From contig CAYSYA010000015.1 of the NCBI GenBank assembly GCA_964435285.1, forward strand, positions 1 through 22,317: DNA of 22,317 nt, written 5' to 3'. Below the pieces are notes generated by a model. The model was not told where the DNA came from, ran no database searches, and worked only from the letters and a program-made list of their open reading frames with translations. The stretch comes from GCA-2718035 sp964435285. GTDB taxonomy: Bacteria > Bacteroidota > Bacteroidia > Flavobacteriales > TMED113. Position 1 is the stretch's first letter; every line of letters starts with the position of its first letter. Position numbers and translations under genes: made by a program. Below, piece by piece: positions 1 through 8,199 of this stretch.

Positions 1-77
1 ATGGAGATGAGAAAGATGTGATGTTACTATACATTTACGATGATGGAAGTATAGAAAGAGTTTACATCAAAGAATAG
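1..77 (+). CDS. 3' end of an unidentified upstream gene (partial)
   Basis: An open frame enters from the left edge, read from position 3, and runs to a TAG at 75-77. It encodes about 24 residues ending ...DDGSIERVYIKE, with mixed hydrophobic and charged composition typical of a real protein terminus. It stops 3 nt before the ATG of the phosphodiesterase at 81, so the two are probably co-transcribed. Too little is visible to name a family. Confidence 0.55.
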   Translation, partial: GDEKDVMLLYIYDDGSIERVYIKE

Positions 78-80
78 AAA

Positions 81-1037
81 ATGAAATACATATATCTAAT
101 ATTTTTCAGTTTATTTCTCTCAACCTGTTGTGTTTGTGAAGATGATTATATCTTAAGATGTGATGGTTTCTCAGAAACTATAGAATTTGATGAAAATAGA
201 ATAAATAGAAAAGTAATAGTAATAGGGGTTGATGGCATAAGAAGTGATGTAGTTCAAGAATCTATATCTCCATTTTTATTCGAATTAAGTCAAAGTCAAG
301 ATACTTACTTTACAGACTCTCATATTGTTGAGGGAAACACATACAGTGGACCAAACTGGTCAAGTATACTTACTGGTGTTCATATGTATAAACATAATGT
401 TTTAGGTAATGATTTTAACAACCCAAACTTTGATGAATACCCTCCATTCTTTTATTTTCTAGAAAATATTGAATATGAAATAAATACAGTTTCATTAGTC
501 AACTGGCTTCCAATTCAAACTCATATAACAGCTAATTATGTTGATTATGGACCTGAAGAATCATTATCAGATATAGAAGTATTTAATTCTTGTAAAGAAA
601 TTTTAATAAATAATAATCCTGTTCAAGGAGATGTAATTTTTTTACAATTTGATGAGCTAGATGGAGCTGGGCATAACTATGGGTTTAGTGCAGATAGTGA
701 AGAATATAGTAATACACTATCTGTAACAGACGATTACATTGAAGAATTATATAATATTGTTCAAGATAAAAGAACAAACGGTGAAGATTGGTTAGTTTTA
801 ATTGTTTCAGATCACGGTGGTGACGGAACAGGTCACGGTGACGCAAGTAACCCTCATATAAATAAAACAGTATTTTATGCTAATCACCCAAATTTGAATT
901 TTATTGACTATCACATCAGTTCAATGGCAGATCTAGTGCCAACAATTTTTTCATTTCTAGGTATTTATAGTGAACAATATCAATGTAAAACTGATGGTGT
1001 ATCATTAATAGAGTTTGTAGTCCAAAGTGATAACTAA
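81..1037 (+). CDS. lipoprotein phosphodiesterase/nucleotide pyrophosphatase-like protein (alkaline phosphatase superfamily)
   Basis: The protein (318 aa) starts with a hydrophobic segment and a lipobox LSTC (residues 13-16), so it is probably a lipid-anchored envelope protein. The fold signature is that of type I phosphodiesterases of the alkaline phosphatase superfamily. Seen are a first metal Asp in GVDGIRSD (D51), a nucleophile region SGPNWSSILTG (89-99) in which Ser89 aligns with the Thr/Ser nucleophile, DGAGHNYG (194-201, D and H ligands), SDHG (243-246) and a late His (H252 or H259). By family, the enzyme would use two zinc-like ions to hydrolyse a phosphodiester or phosphomonoester, but the substrate cannot be read from sequence. 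It is followed after only 2 nt by an ABC-F gene, suggesting co-transcription without an obvious functional link. Assignment to the superfamily is firm; the specific activity is open. Confidence 0.85.
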   Translation: MKYIYLIFFSLFLSTCCVCEDDYILRCDGFSETIEFDENRINRKVIVIGVDGIRSDVVQESISPFLFELSQSQDTYFTDSHIVEGNTYSGPNWSSILTGVHMYKHNVLGNDFNNPNFDEYPPFFYFLENIEYEINTVSLVNWLPIQTHITANYVDYGPEESLSDIEVFNSCKEILINNNPVQGDVIFLQFDELDGAGHNYGFSADSEEYSNTLSVTDDYIEELYNIVQDKRTNGEDWLVLIVSDHGGDGTGHGDASNPHINKTVFYANHPNLNFIDYHISSMADLVPTIFSFLGIYSEQYQCKTDGVSLIEFVVQSDN

Positions 1038-1039
1038 AT

Positions 1040-2992
1040 ATGATTTCCGTAGAAAATTTATCTCTATATTTTGGAGCTCAAAGTGTTTTTAATGACATCT
1101 CTTTTATGGTTAATAAAAGAGATAAAATTGGTTTAGTTGGAAAAAATGGTTCTGGAAAGTCAACTTTACTGAAACTCTTAACAAATAATTTAGCTCCAAA
1201 CGAAGGTAATGTTACGGTGTTAAAAAATACTATTATAGGTTACTTAGAGCAAGATATTGATTTTAAAGATGAGAATAGTTTAATAGAGGAAATGAATAAA
1301 GTTTTTGGAAATATTGAAACATATAAAAGAGATTTAGAAAAAATAAATAAAGAGATTACAGAAAGAGATGATTACAATAGTCCTGAATACTTAGAATTAC
1401 TTAATCAATTATCATTAACAGAAGAAAAATTGAGAATGGAAGGTGGGTACGATACTAACTTTCAAATAAATAAAATATTAAAGGGTTTAGGTTTTGTAGA
1501 GAATGACTTTGATAAACATACATCGGAGTTTAGTGGTGGATGGAGAATGAGAATTGAGTTAGCTAAAATATTATTAAAAAAACCTGATATTTTATTATTA
1601 GATGAGCCTACAAACCATTTGGATATTGTCTCAATCATTTGGTTAGAAAAATGGCTTCAAAATTATACTGGAGCAATAGTTTTAGTATCACATGATAAGC
1701 GTTTTTTAGATTCAATTATAAATAAGACTATAGAGATATCATTTTCGAAGATTAACTACTATAAAGCTAATTATACAAAGTATTTAGAGTTACGTAAAGA
1801 TCGTCAAGAAAAACAAATACAAGCTAAAAAAAATCAAGAAAAACATATTGTGCAAACAAAAATGCTAATTAATAAATTTAGAGCTAAAAAAAACAAAGCT
1901 GCATTTGCTCAAACATTAATTAAAAAACTTGATAAATTAGAAATAATAGAGGTAGAACAAGAAGATGTAACTAATTTAAATTTTAGATTTCCACCAGCAC
2001 CTCATTCTGGAAAAGTTACATTTAGAATGAAAAATATTACTAAAAAATATGGAGAACATGAAGTGTTAAAAAATATTAATTTAGAAATTAATAGGGGAGA
2101 GAAGATTGCTTTTGTAGGTAAAAACGGTGAGGGAAAAACTACTTTAGCAAAAATAATAGTTTCAGAACTTGATTTTGAGGGAACAACAAATTTTGGACAT
2201 AATGTACATTTTGGATATTATGCTCAAAATCAAGTTGATTTTTTAGATCCTGACAAAACCGTTTTTCAAACCATTGAGGATGCTATGACATCAGAAGTTA
2301 ATTTAAAAGTAAGAGATATATTAGGCTCATTCTTATTCAGTAATGATGATGTGGATAAGAAAATAAGTGTTTTATCGGGTGGTGAAAGAGCTAGAGTTTC
2401 CCTTTGTAAATTACTATTATCCCCGGTTAATTTTTTAATAATGGATGAGCCTACCAATCATTTAGACATAATTTCTAAAGACGTTCTTAAAAAAGCATTA
2501 ATTAAATATGATGGTACTCTAATTATTATATCTCATGACAGAGACTTTCTTCAAGGATTATCAAGTAAAATATATGAATTTAAAAATAAGAATATTAAAG
2601 AATCATTGGGAGATGTAAATACTTTCCTTGAGGAAAAAGCTTTAGAAAATCTTGACGATTTAAATAAAACATCCAAAAAAATTGATAAAAAAGAGCTCAA
2701 AATTGATAGTATAGAAAAAATATCTTACCAAAAAAGAAAAGAATTAGATAGAAATATTAGAATGACAGAGAAAAAAATATCAAAAATTGAAGCACAAATA
2801 TCATTACTTGAAGAAAAAAAGAAAGAGTTAGATATTCAACTTTCTGATCCAATTAAGTATAAAGAAATAATAAAAGAAAAAGATTTTTTTAAAAATTACG
2901 AAATAAACAAACAAAATATAATTACAATGGAAAATGATTGGGACATGTTAGTAAAGCGCTTAAATGAGCTAAAAAAAGATAAAAATATTTAA
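1040..2992 (+). CDS. ABC-F family ATPase with C-terminal coiled coil (ribosome-associated translation factor type)
   Basis: The product (650 aa) has two ABC ATPase domains and no membrane segments. Domain 1 has Walker A GKNGSGKST, signature FSGGWRMRIELAK and Walker B LLLDEPTNHLD. A charged linker rich in Lys and Gln follows (roughly residues 250-300). Domain 2 has GKNGEGKTT, LSGGERARVSLCK and FLIMDEPTNHLD, so both ATP sites look intact. The last ~100 residues are Lys/Glu-rich and predicted coiled coil, as in Uup-type proteins. ABC-F proteins bind the ribosomal E site and modulate translation or relieve stalling; some confer antibiotic resistance. The interdomain linker shows no feature that lets me assign a resistance subtype, so a housekeeping Uup-like role is more likely. 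The start lies 2 nt after the phosphodiesterase stop. Confidence 0.92.
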   Translation: MISVENLSLYFGAQSVFNDISFMVNKRDKIGLVGKNGSGKSTLLKLLTNNLAPNEGNVTVLKNTIIGYLEQDIDFKDENSLIEEMNKVFGNIETYKRDLEKINKEITERDDYNSPEYLELLNQLSLTEEKLRMEGGYDTNFQINKILKGLGFVENDFDKHTSEFSGGWRMRIELAKILLKKPDILLLDEPTNHLDIVSIIWLEKWLQNYTGAIVLVSHDKRFLDSIINKTIEISFSKINYYKANYTKYLELRKDRQEKQIQAKKNQEKHIVQTKMLINKFRAKKNKAAFAQTLIKKLDKLEIIEVEQEDVTNLNFRFPPAPHSGKVTFRMKNITKKYGEHEVLKNINLEINRGEKIAFVGKNGEGKTTLAKIIVSELDFEGTTNFGHNVHFGYYAQNQVDFLDPDKTVFQTIEDAMTSEVNLKVRDILGSFLFSNDDVDKKISVLSGGERARVSLCKLLLSPVNFLIMDEPTNHLDIISKDVLKKALIKYDGTLIIISHDRDFLQGLSSKIYEFKNKNIKESLGDVNTFLEEKALENLDDLNKTSKKIDKKELKIDSIEKISYQKRKELDRNIRMTEKKISKIEAQISLLEEKKKELDIQLSDPIKYKEIIKEKDFFKNYEINKQNIITMENDWDMLVKRLNELKKDKNI

Positions 2993-3223
2993 TTTTATTA
3001 TTTAATTATTTATTTATGTAAGGATGTTTATCATATTGAATTTCATGTACTTATATATAAAGATTTAATTTTTTTAATTTACAATTTGATTTTTCACTTA
3101 CTATTAATAAATAACCAATACTTCAACAGGCTCAAAATACCCTTTTGTCTTATAATTAATATTATGTTAAGTAGAAATTATAGAAAATAAAAACCCCTAT
3201 TTTTGTAAATAAAAGAAAAAAAA
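2993..3223. other. 231-bp intergenic region, no gene seen
   Basis: This AT-rich gap separates the ABC-F gene from the 5-alpha-reductase-like gene. I found no open frame of useful length and no strong GC-rich stem followed by a T run, so the transcription end of the upstream operon is not obvious. A candidate Bacteroidota -7 element lies near its right end at 3198-3205. Confidence 0.5.
3198..3205 (+). promoter_or_regulatory. candidate Bacteroidota -7 promoter element
   Basis: TATTTTTG fits the TAnnTTTG consensus of Bacteroidota sigma-ABfr promoters and lies 18 nt before the ATG at 3224. No good TTTG/TTG -33 element is present about 19 nt upstream, and an 8-base match in such AT-rich DNA can occur by chance. 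Confidence 0.25.
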
Positions 3224-3997
3224 ATGATTGATTTTATCGATGAATATAAATTATATTATTATTCATTAATAACGTGGGTAATTATTGCGGTAATTATTTT
3301 TATAATTCTTGTTAGTTTTAAAAATTTAAAAACATATGGTCGTCATGTTCCTAAAAAAGGAGTTTTACTAAATAACAGATTGGGTTGGTTTCTAATGGAA
3401 ATACCCACATTAATTCTAATGCCTTATTTTATTTATTCTGGCACAAAAACTATAAACACAGTTATTTTTTGTTTTCTAGGACTATATATGCTTCATTATT
3501 TTAATAGAACAATAATATTTCCATTTAGATTGAAATTTAAAAAAAATAAAATTCCTCTTCATATAGTTTTCTCTGCCGCATTTTTTAATTTGATAAATAC
3601 ATTCTTTTTAGGTTATTACTTTGGAAACATTAAAATGTATCAAGAAAACTGGTTTACAACCCCTTATTTTATCAGTGGGATAATAATTTTTTTCATTGGC
3701 ATGTCAATAAATATTAAATCTGATAATATCTTAATTAATTTAAGGAAAAATAATAATGAAGAATATAGTATTCCAAGAGGGGGATTATTTAAATATATAT
3801 CTTGCCCTAATCATTTTGGAGAAATAATTGAATGGCTAGGTTTTGCTATTTTAACCTGGAGTTTTGCTAGTTTTTCATTTTTTATTTGGACAGCTTGTAA
3901 TTTAATCCCTAGATCTATAAAACACCATAATTGGTATATTAATAAGTTTAAAAAATACCCAAAAGAACGAAAAGCAGTAATTCCTTATTTATTTTAA
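3224..3997 (+). CDS. steroid 5-alpha-reductase family membrane oxidoreductase (SRD5A1/DUF1295-like)
   Basis: This is a polytopic membrane protein (257 aa) with about six hydrophobic segments beginning around residue 15. The C-terminal third carries the hallmark of 3-oxo-5-alpha-steroid 4-dehydrogenases: a IPRGGLFKYISCPNHFGE motif followed by an EWLGF helix, a NLIPRSIKHHNWY stretch, and a terminal KKYPKERKAVIPYLF. These residues bind NADPH and form the active site in the family. By family it would reduce an enone double bond in a steroid- or isoprenoid-like lipid, with the substrate in this bacterium unknown. It appears to be a single transcription unit, separated from the ABC-F gene by 231 bp and ending 124 bp before a convergent gene. 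The family call is firm because the C-terminal signature is complete; a bacterial role is inference only. Confidence 0.88.
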   Translation: MIDFIDEYKLYYYSLITWVIIAVIIFIILVSFKNLKTYGRHVPKKGVLLNNRLGWFLMEIPTLILMPYFIYSGTKTINTVIFCFLGLYMLHYFNRTIIFPFRLKFKKNKIPLHIVFSAAFFNLINTFFLGYYFGNIKMYQENWFTTPYFISGIIIFFIGMSINIKSDNILINLRKNNNEEYSIPRGGLFKYISCPNHFGEIIEWLGFAILTWSFASFSFFIWTACNLIPRSIKHHNWYINKFKKYPKERKAVIPYLF

Positions 3998-4008
3998 TTT
4001 CCTGACCC

Positions 4009-4095
4009 CCATTTTGGACCAGAGTGAAAACCAGGTGAAGTGGTTATAATATAGCCGTGTTTTTTTCCGATGCTAGTTCTAGCAGTAAATAAACC
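4009..4095. mobile_element. possible orphan insertion-sequence end or remnant
   Basis: Between two convergent genes lies a patch clearly less AT-rich than its surroundings. It begins with a run of five C after TGA and contains an imperfect direct repeat: ACCAGAGTGAA at 4018-4028 and ACCAGGTGAA at 4030-4039. It ends near a palindrome at 4071-4084. Closely spaced repeats beside a terminal-looking TGACCCCC resemble the multi-repeat ends of IS21-like elements, from memory of the family. No transposase frame is nearby, so at most this is a leftover end. A structured 3' UTR or small RNA is an alternative. Confidence 0.25.
4071..4084. repeat. short perfect palindrome (6-bp arms, 2-nt spacer)
   Basis: TGCTAG, TT, CTAGCA form a perfect inverted repeat in the convergent intergenic region. 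It lies just after a TTTTTTT run and could be part of a bidirectional terminator, a protein-binding site or the possible IS remnant. It is not followed by a T tract on the + strand. Confidence 0.4.
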
Positions 4096-4121
4096 CTACC
4101 CTATTTTAATTGATTATAAAA

Positions 4122-6356
4122 TTACTTATTAAAATAATTATTGGAGTAATATGAAAAATCAGAACATTCTTTAATAGATTGTTTATAAAAATTAGTGGAC
4201 TTATATTTTTGTAATTCATAAAAATTACTTCTATGGCCAGAAAGAATTATTTCTCTATTATATTTTTTTGAAGACCAGGAAATGTTATTTTCAATAATAA
4301 ATTTATTTCGTTCACATTTTGCGCTCATAAACAAGGATTGAGCAATTAATTCATCATCATTAGATAGTTTAATTACCTTTTTGTAAAAACTTAAAGGTAT
4401 CTGCATATCTATAAAACTATTTTGACTGAATGAATCTGGTCGATAATGAGAAACTGCGTTCCAAGATGAGCCAAAATATGACATGTTATAATAAGCTGAT
4501 GCTAATAAAAAGTAATCATGAGGATTATTATCTTCATAAGCTTTATTTCTAATTTTTAATAATTCCATAGATAATGTTAATTTACTCCATTTAAAATCTA
4601 ATGTATCATCACATGGTACCCATCTCCTTTCCTTATTGCTGTAGTATCCATGAATACAATCTTTTATTTTAACAGTAAAAGGATTATCATTAACTAAAAA
4701 ACGTTTATAATTATTTCTAAAATCATCAGGAAGCATTTCAAAAATATTTATTGCTTGCTCTAAGTTTTCAGGCTTTCTCATTAAAAGAGTCCCCTTTCTT
4801 TCTAATATTATATTCACATAATTTTTTTTGAGAACATAATCCTTTAAAGCAGAATTTTTTGTGTTATTGATATTAAACAAATGTCGATTTATAATATCCA
4901 AATCACTGTAGTAGAGATAATTTACAGGATTAAGGCCTGCACCACCATTATCAAAAACATTTTTATATAATTGATTAGTTGATTTTTTTGAAATTTCACT
5001 TTTAAGTAAAATATGCAATTGATAATATGCATTTTTAGGCTTATATGCATCAAATTTATCTTGAATTGTAAATAATAAATTTCCTAAGTATTCTTCATCA
5101 GCATCATTAAATTTGTCTTTTGATTTTAAAAAAAGTAAATTTTTGATAATATTTCTTTGTAAACCTTGTTCCTTTGTCAAGTTATTCATAGAATGTAAAA
5201 CATATTCTGATTCATTTAATTGATTGTTCAGGTAGTATAAATATGACAATGACAATTCCCAGAATACATCCTGTTTTTTTAATTTAATCATTTTTTTGTT
5301 GAACAAAATCAATTTATATATGTAATCCTTATTCGTTTGATCTTTTAAAGAAAATGGGTCTATGAAATTAATTTGACGCGTCATTAATATTTTCAATATA
5401 TCATGTTTCAAAAGATTATCATCGATATTAAAAACTTTAGTATTTAATACGTTTTCCATTTCATGTAGAATTAAACTCATCCGATTGTTTGCTCTTAAAT
5501 AATAAAGAAATATTTTTTCTTTATTAGTTGAACACATATTTTCGGTCTTATCAAATTCTTCTTGAGTGGTTATATTGAAGCTTGTAAATGCTGAAATTCT
5601 TTTACTTGGAGAATTAATAATAACTTTAAGAAAATAGTAATTCGAACTTGTTAAATCACCTAATTTTCTCAAAATACCCGCATATTGATCCATAGCCCAA
5701 TAACTTATGAAACTTTTTGAATTTTTATTTAAAAAGTAACTCTTGTAAACTTCTCTAGCTGCATGATATTTTTTATTATATCGAAATAATTTGATTAATT
5801 GATAAGCATACCTTTCTTTAAGAAAATTAAATTTTTCATGTTTTATTGAAAGTTGCAATAACTCAACAATATCATTAATTTTGCTAGTGTCAACATTATT
5901 ATAATAATTCCATGAATCATAATTTTCGTAAAGCAGATTCTCAACATCTAAGGCTAGTTTTAAATAATTTATGAAACTTTCTTCTTTGTCATCAATATCT
6001 ATATTTTTTTTTTGCTTTTTTCTAAGATTTTGAAGTTCTATCAAAAATGTTTGAAATGGAAAATCTCTATAAATAGTCGATTTCAAATCAGATATTTCAT
6101 ATTTATTCTCTAAAAATACAGCCCAGGAATCTAAATTATCTGTCCAATTATTTTCATCATTAATATAATATCCATTATAATTATTATTATAAACTAGATA
6201 GTCTGTTTTTGAGCTTAATACTAATGATGGGTCAAATAAAAAACTAAATTTAACTTCATCAAAAGGCCCCCATAATCCAACTCCACCACAAGCACTTGAA
6301 ATTCGAGGAATAAAATTAATTATTAATAAGATTGTGTAAATTTTCAAAAAATTCAT
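4122..6356 (-). CDS. large secreted protein of unknown function with helical (TPR-like) repeats
   Basis: The product (744 aa) has an N-terminal signal peptide with a hydrophobic core (KIYTILLIINFI) and likely cleavage near SSA|CGG. The mature protein then begins CGGVGLWGPFDEVKFSF, an 'ACGG...' opening that I associate with a group of unnamed Bacteroidota exported proteins. The rest is rich in Leu, Tyr, Asn and Lys, with many amphipathic helices and motifs like YYFLKVIINSPS and YAGILRKLGDLTSSNYYF suggestive of TPR-like repeats. No catalytic motif is recognisable. Its start overlaps the 3' end of the upstream lipoprotein gene by 41 nt in another frame, and the signal peptide requires this start, so the overlap is genuine and suggests translational coupling. 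An envelope scaffold or partner of that lipoprotein is an inference. The last residues (YYSNNYFNK) show no sorting domain. Confidence 0.8.
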   Translation of the reverse strand: MNFLKIYTILLIINFIPRISSACGGVGLWGPFDEVKFSFLFDPSLVLSSKTDYLVYNNNYNGYYINDENNWTDNLDSWAVFLENKYEISDLKSTIYRDFPFQTFLIELQNLRKKQKKNIDIDDKEESFINYLKLALDVENLLYENYDSWNYYNNVDTSKINDIVELLQLSIKHEKFNFLKERYAYQLIKLFRYNKKYHAAREVYKSYFLNKNSKSFISYWAMDQYAGILRKLGDLTSSNYYFLKVIINSPSKRISAFTSFNITTQEEFDKTENMCSTNKEKIFLYYLRANNRMSLILHEMENVLNTKVFNIDDNLLKHDILKILMTRQINFIDPFSLKDQTNKDYIYKLILFNKKMIKLKKQDVFWELSLSYLYYLNNQLNESEYVLHSMNNLTKEQGLQRNIIKNLLFLKSKDKFNDADEEYLGNLLFTIQDKFDAYKPKNAYYQLHILLKSEISKKSTNQLYKNVFDNGGAGLNPVNYLYYSDLDIINRHLFNINNTKNSALKDYVLKKNYVNIILERKGTLLMRKPENLEQAINIFEMLPDDFRNNYKRFLVNDNPFTVKIKDCIHGYYSNKERRWVPCDDTLDFKWSKLTLSMELLKIRNKAYEDNNPHDYFLLASAYYNMSYFGSSWNAVSHYRPDSFSQNSFIDMQIPLSFYKKVIKLSNDDELIAQSLFMSAKCERNKFIIENNISWSSKKYNREIILSGHRSNFYELQKYKSTNFYKQSIKECSDFSYYSNNYFNK

Positions 6357-7326
6357 TTGTATATTCTTCTATTTGGTTTTGACTTAAATGATATAATATT
6401 AGCTCGTTAAAATCTATTCCTTCTTTTTTAATGTATGATATTGACTTACTAATTTCATTGTGATTAGACCTCTCAATTCTTAATATATCATCAAGATATA
6501 CATAATGATTTTCAAAATAAAAATTATCATAAGATTTAAAGAAATTTTTCTTCATTTTTTTCCATTTAAAATTAAAAATATTTTCTTCATCAATATTATT
6601 AATTATAAATGCTAACTCATTGAGTCTATATATCAAACCCCACTTATATATTGGTAATGCAATATCAATATCTACAGGATAGTTAAATTCTTTCTTAACA
6701 TATTGTTTTAAAATATTTAAACTTAAAATAGAGTTTTCTTCGTTTACATCAGTAATATCTCCCATATTATAACACATTAAAACAACCTTATCAACAGGTG
6801 GAATTCCTGTTTCATTGTAATATTTATACTGATGTAACCTGATTGTAGAAGTTACAGAGATATTTTTTCCAAGTTTTTGTTTTATTTGGTTTAAAAAGTG
6901 AAAATAATTTTCTCTTGTTTTAGATGTCCAGTCACAATCAAATTGAATTTCATTTATTTGAATATTATGTTTTTGATTAATTTGATTAATTAGATTTAAA
7001 ACCTGATCAGGAAGTTTATTTAAATTATCTAATAAAAAAACATTGTTTTTTATAAAAATACAAGGCACTATAGATAAAGAAGGAACTGTATCAAATTGAA
7101 TTTTTGAGATTGGAATTGTTTTTTTTTTTTCGCTAACAACATCAAAATATTTACAATAAATTTTGTTACTCCTATTATTTTCTAACAAAGATTCTTGAGC
7201 CTCATTAAGATGAAAATTTTGTTTCCAATAGTAAAAGTTAATAAGCTTATCGTCATTATTGTTTATCCTACATGATGAAAAAAAAATTATCATTATACAT
7301 AGAACGTGTAAAAATATTTTGATCAT
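6316..7326 (-). CDS. lipoprotein with TIM-barrel glycosidase-like (DUF3142-like) domain
   Basis: The protein (336 aa) begins with a lipoprotein signal peptide and lipobox FSSC (C19). The central region resembles DUF3142-type TIM barrels related to glycoside hydrolases: the strand IQFDCDWT (acidic residues after a strand, about 127-134), SVTSTIRLHQY, then DKVVLMCYNMGD (about 179-190) and DIDIALPIYKWG. The spaced Asp residues on strand ends and the Tyr/Met-rich segment are typical of GH18-like barrels, though I cannot point to a proven catalytic acid. It may bind or cut a glycan at the cell surface. Its 3' end overlaps the next gene by 41 nt, so the two are co-translated and probably act together. 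A 12-nt T tract (7119-7130, an A tract in the coding strand) lies in the N-terminal quarter and could be prone to slippage. Confidence 0.7.
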   Translation of the reverse strand: MIKIFLHVLCIMIIFFSSCRINNNDDKLINFYYWKQNFHLNEAQESLLENNRSNKIYCKYFDVVSEKKKTIPISKIQFDTVPSLSIVPCIFIKNNVFLLDNLNKLPDQVLNLINQINQKHNIQINEIQFDCDWTSKTRENYFHFLNQIKQKLGKNISVTSTIRLHQYKYYNETGIPPVDKVVLMCYNMGDITDVNEENSILSLNILKQYVKKEFNYPVDIDIALPIYKWGLIYRLNELAFIINNIDEENIFNFKWKKMKKNFFKSYDNFYFENHYVYLDDILRIERSNHNEISKSISYIKKEGIDFNELILYHLSQNQIEEYTNEFFENLHNLINN

Positions 7327-7365
7327 TATTTAAAATTAAAGAATTATTTAAATTATAAGGAATAT

Positions 7366-7773
7366 TTAACTCAAGTATTTAAATGAAATATTTTTTTCAA
7401 TTTTTTCAGACAAAGAATGATGAACTGGACAATTTTTAGCTGCTCTCTCGAGAATAGTTTTTATTTTATAATCATAATCCCTAGGAAATATTATATCTAT
7501 GTCAATTTTTGATATTCTTCTTGGGTTATTGGCCATAGTTTTTTTTACTGTAGCAATAGTATTCTTAATATCAATACCATTTTTTTCAACAGCAATTGCC
7601 ATAATAGTTAAAATACAACTAGCTAATGAAGAACATAGCATGTCAGTTGGAGAAAATTGTTCACCCAGTCCGTGATTATCTTTTGGGGCATCTGTATTTA
7701 ATTTTGAACCAGAGTCAAGGTGAATCGCGGTAGTTCTTAGATTTCCATCGTATTTAACCTCGAATGTATTCAT
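7366..7773 (-). CDS. OsmC family protein (Ohr/OsmC-type thiol peroxidase)
   Basis: The product (135 aa) has the normal length of the small OsmC/YhfA group. The helix motif SPTDMLCSSLASCIL (41-55) supplies the peroxidatic Cys (most likely C53), and KNCPVHHSL (114-122) supplies the second Cys (C115); both reactive cysteines of the family are present. An N-terminal strand region with HGLGEQFSPTD is also typical. Members reduce organic hydroperoxides or related electrophiles in the cytoplasm. It lies 38 nt downstream of the chaperone operon and on the same strand. That spacing is larger than the 1-18 nt inside the operon, so it may be read through or be independent. A redox-stress link to the operon is possible but not shown. 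Confidence 0.9.
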   Translation of the reverse strand: MNTFEVKYDGNLRTTAIHLDSGSKLNTDAPKDNHGLGEQFSPTDMLCSSLASCILTIMAIAVEKNGIDIKNTIATVKKTMANNPRRISKIDIDIIFPRDYDYKIKTILERAAKNCPVHHSLSEKIEKNISFKYLS

Positions 7774-7811
7774 TAGTTATTTCTTATAAATAGTTAAAAT
7801 TAAATATTAAA

Positions 7812-8195
7812 TCATTTAAAAAAATATGAGTAAAAAAGAAAGAATAAACCTATAATGATTGACAAAAAACCTCTTATTTTTAATTTTAAGATTGAAAGGT
7901 TTGATTTAGCCTTTTTTTTTACAAAAGAAGTAAAAGTAATTTGAAAAAAACCTTTAAATAAACCAACCCAACCTAAAAAACTAATAAATCCAGTTAATAA
8001 ATCATTCCATATGTTGTGAAAAATTACAATGGGAAGACTAAATAAAATTGTTAAAAAGCCAAGGATGAATAATTTAGAATCATTATCAAAAATATCTAGT
8101 AACAAATCATATATTTTATTATTTGATACTAATGCAATACCAAATAATAAATAAAAAAAACCAATATATTTCATCATGACTAAAGAAATATCCAT
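7812..8195 (-). CDS. small four-helix membrane protein, last gene of the chaperone operon
   Basis: This unrecognised protein (127 aa) has four hydrophobic segments at roughly residues 8-24, 42-60, 65-88 and 107-126. A basic loop (KKKAKSNLSILKLKIRG, about 93-109) lies before the last helix, suggesting that loop is cytoplasmic. It has no cysteine pair, no obvious metal site and no enzymatic motif. Its start lies 4 nt after the stop of the TerB-like gene, so it is very likely translated from the same transcript. It may help anchor the cytoplasmic chaperone and kinase components, but that is inference from position only. A 9-nt T run at 7912-7920 falls in its coding sequence (three Lys codons). 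Confidence 0.75.
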   Translation of the reverse strand: MDISLVMMKYIGFFYLLFGIALVSNNKIYDLLLDIFDNDSKLFILGFLTILFSLPIVIFHNIWNDLLTGFISFLGWVGLFKGFFQITFTSFVKKKAKSNLSILKLKIRGFLSIIIGLFFLFYSYFFK

Positions 8196-8199
8196 AATC

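Noticed and set aside
2266..2457. Antisense frame inside the ABC-F gene
   Set aside because: It overlaps conserved ATPase motifs on the other strand and has no family signature.
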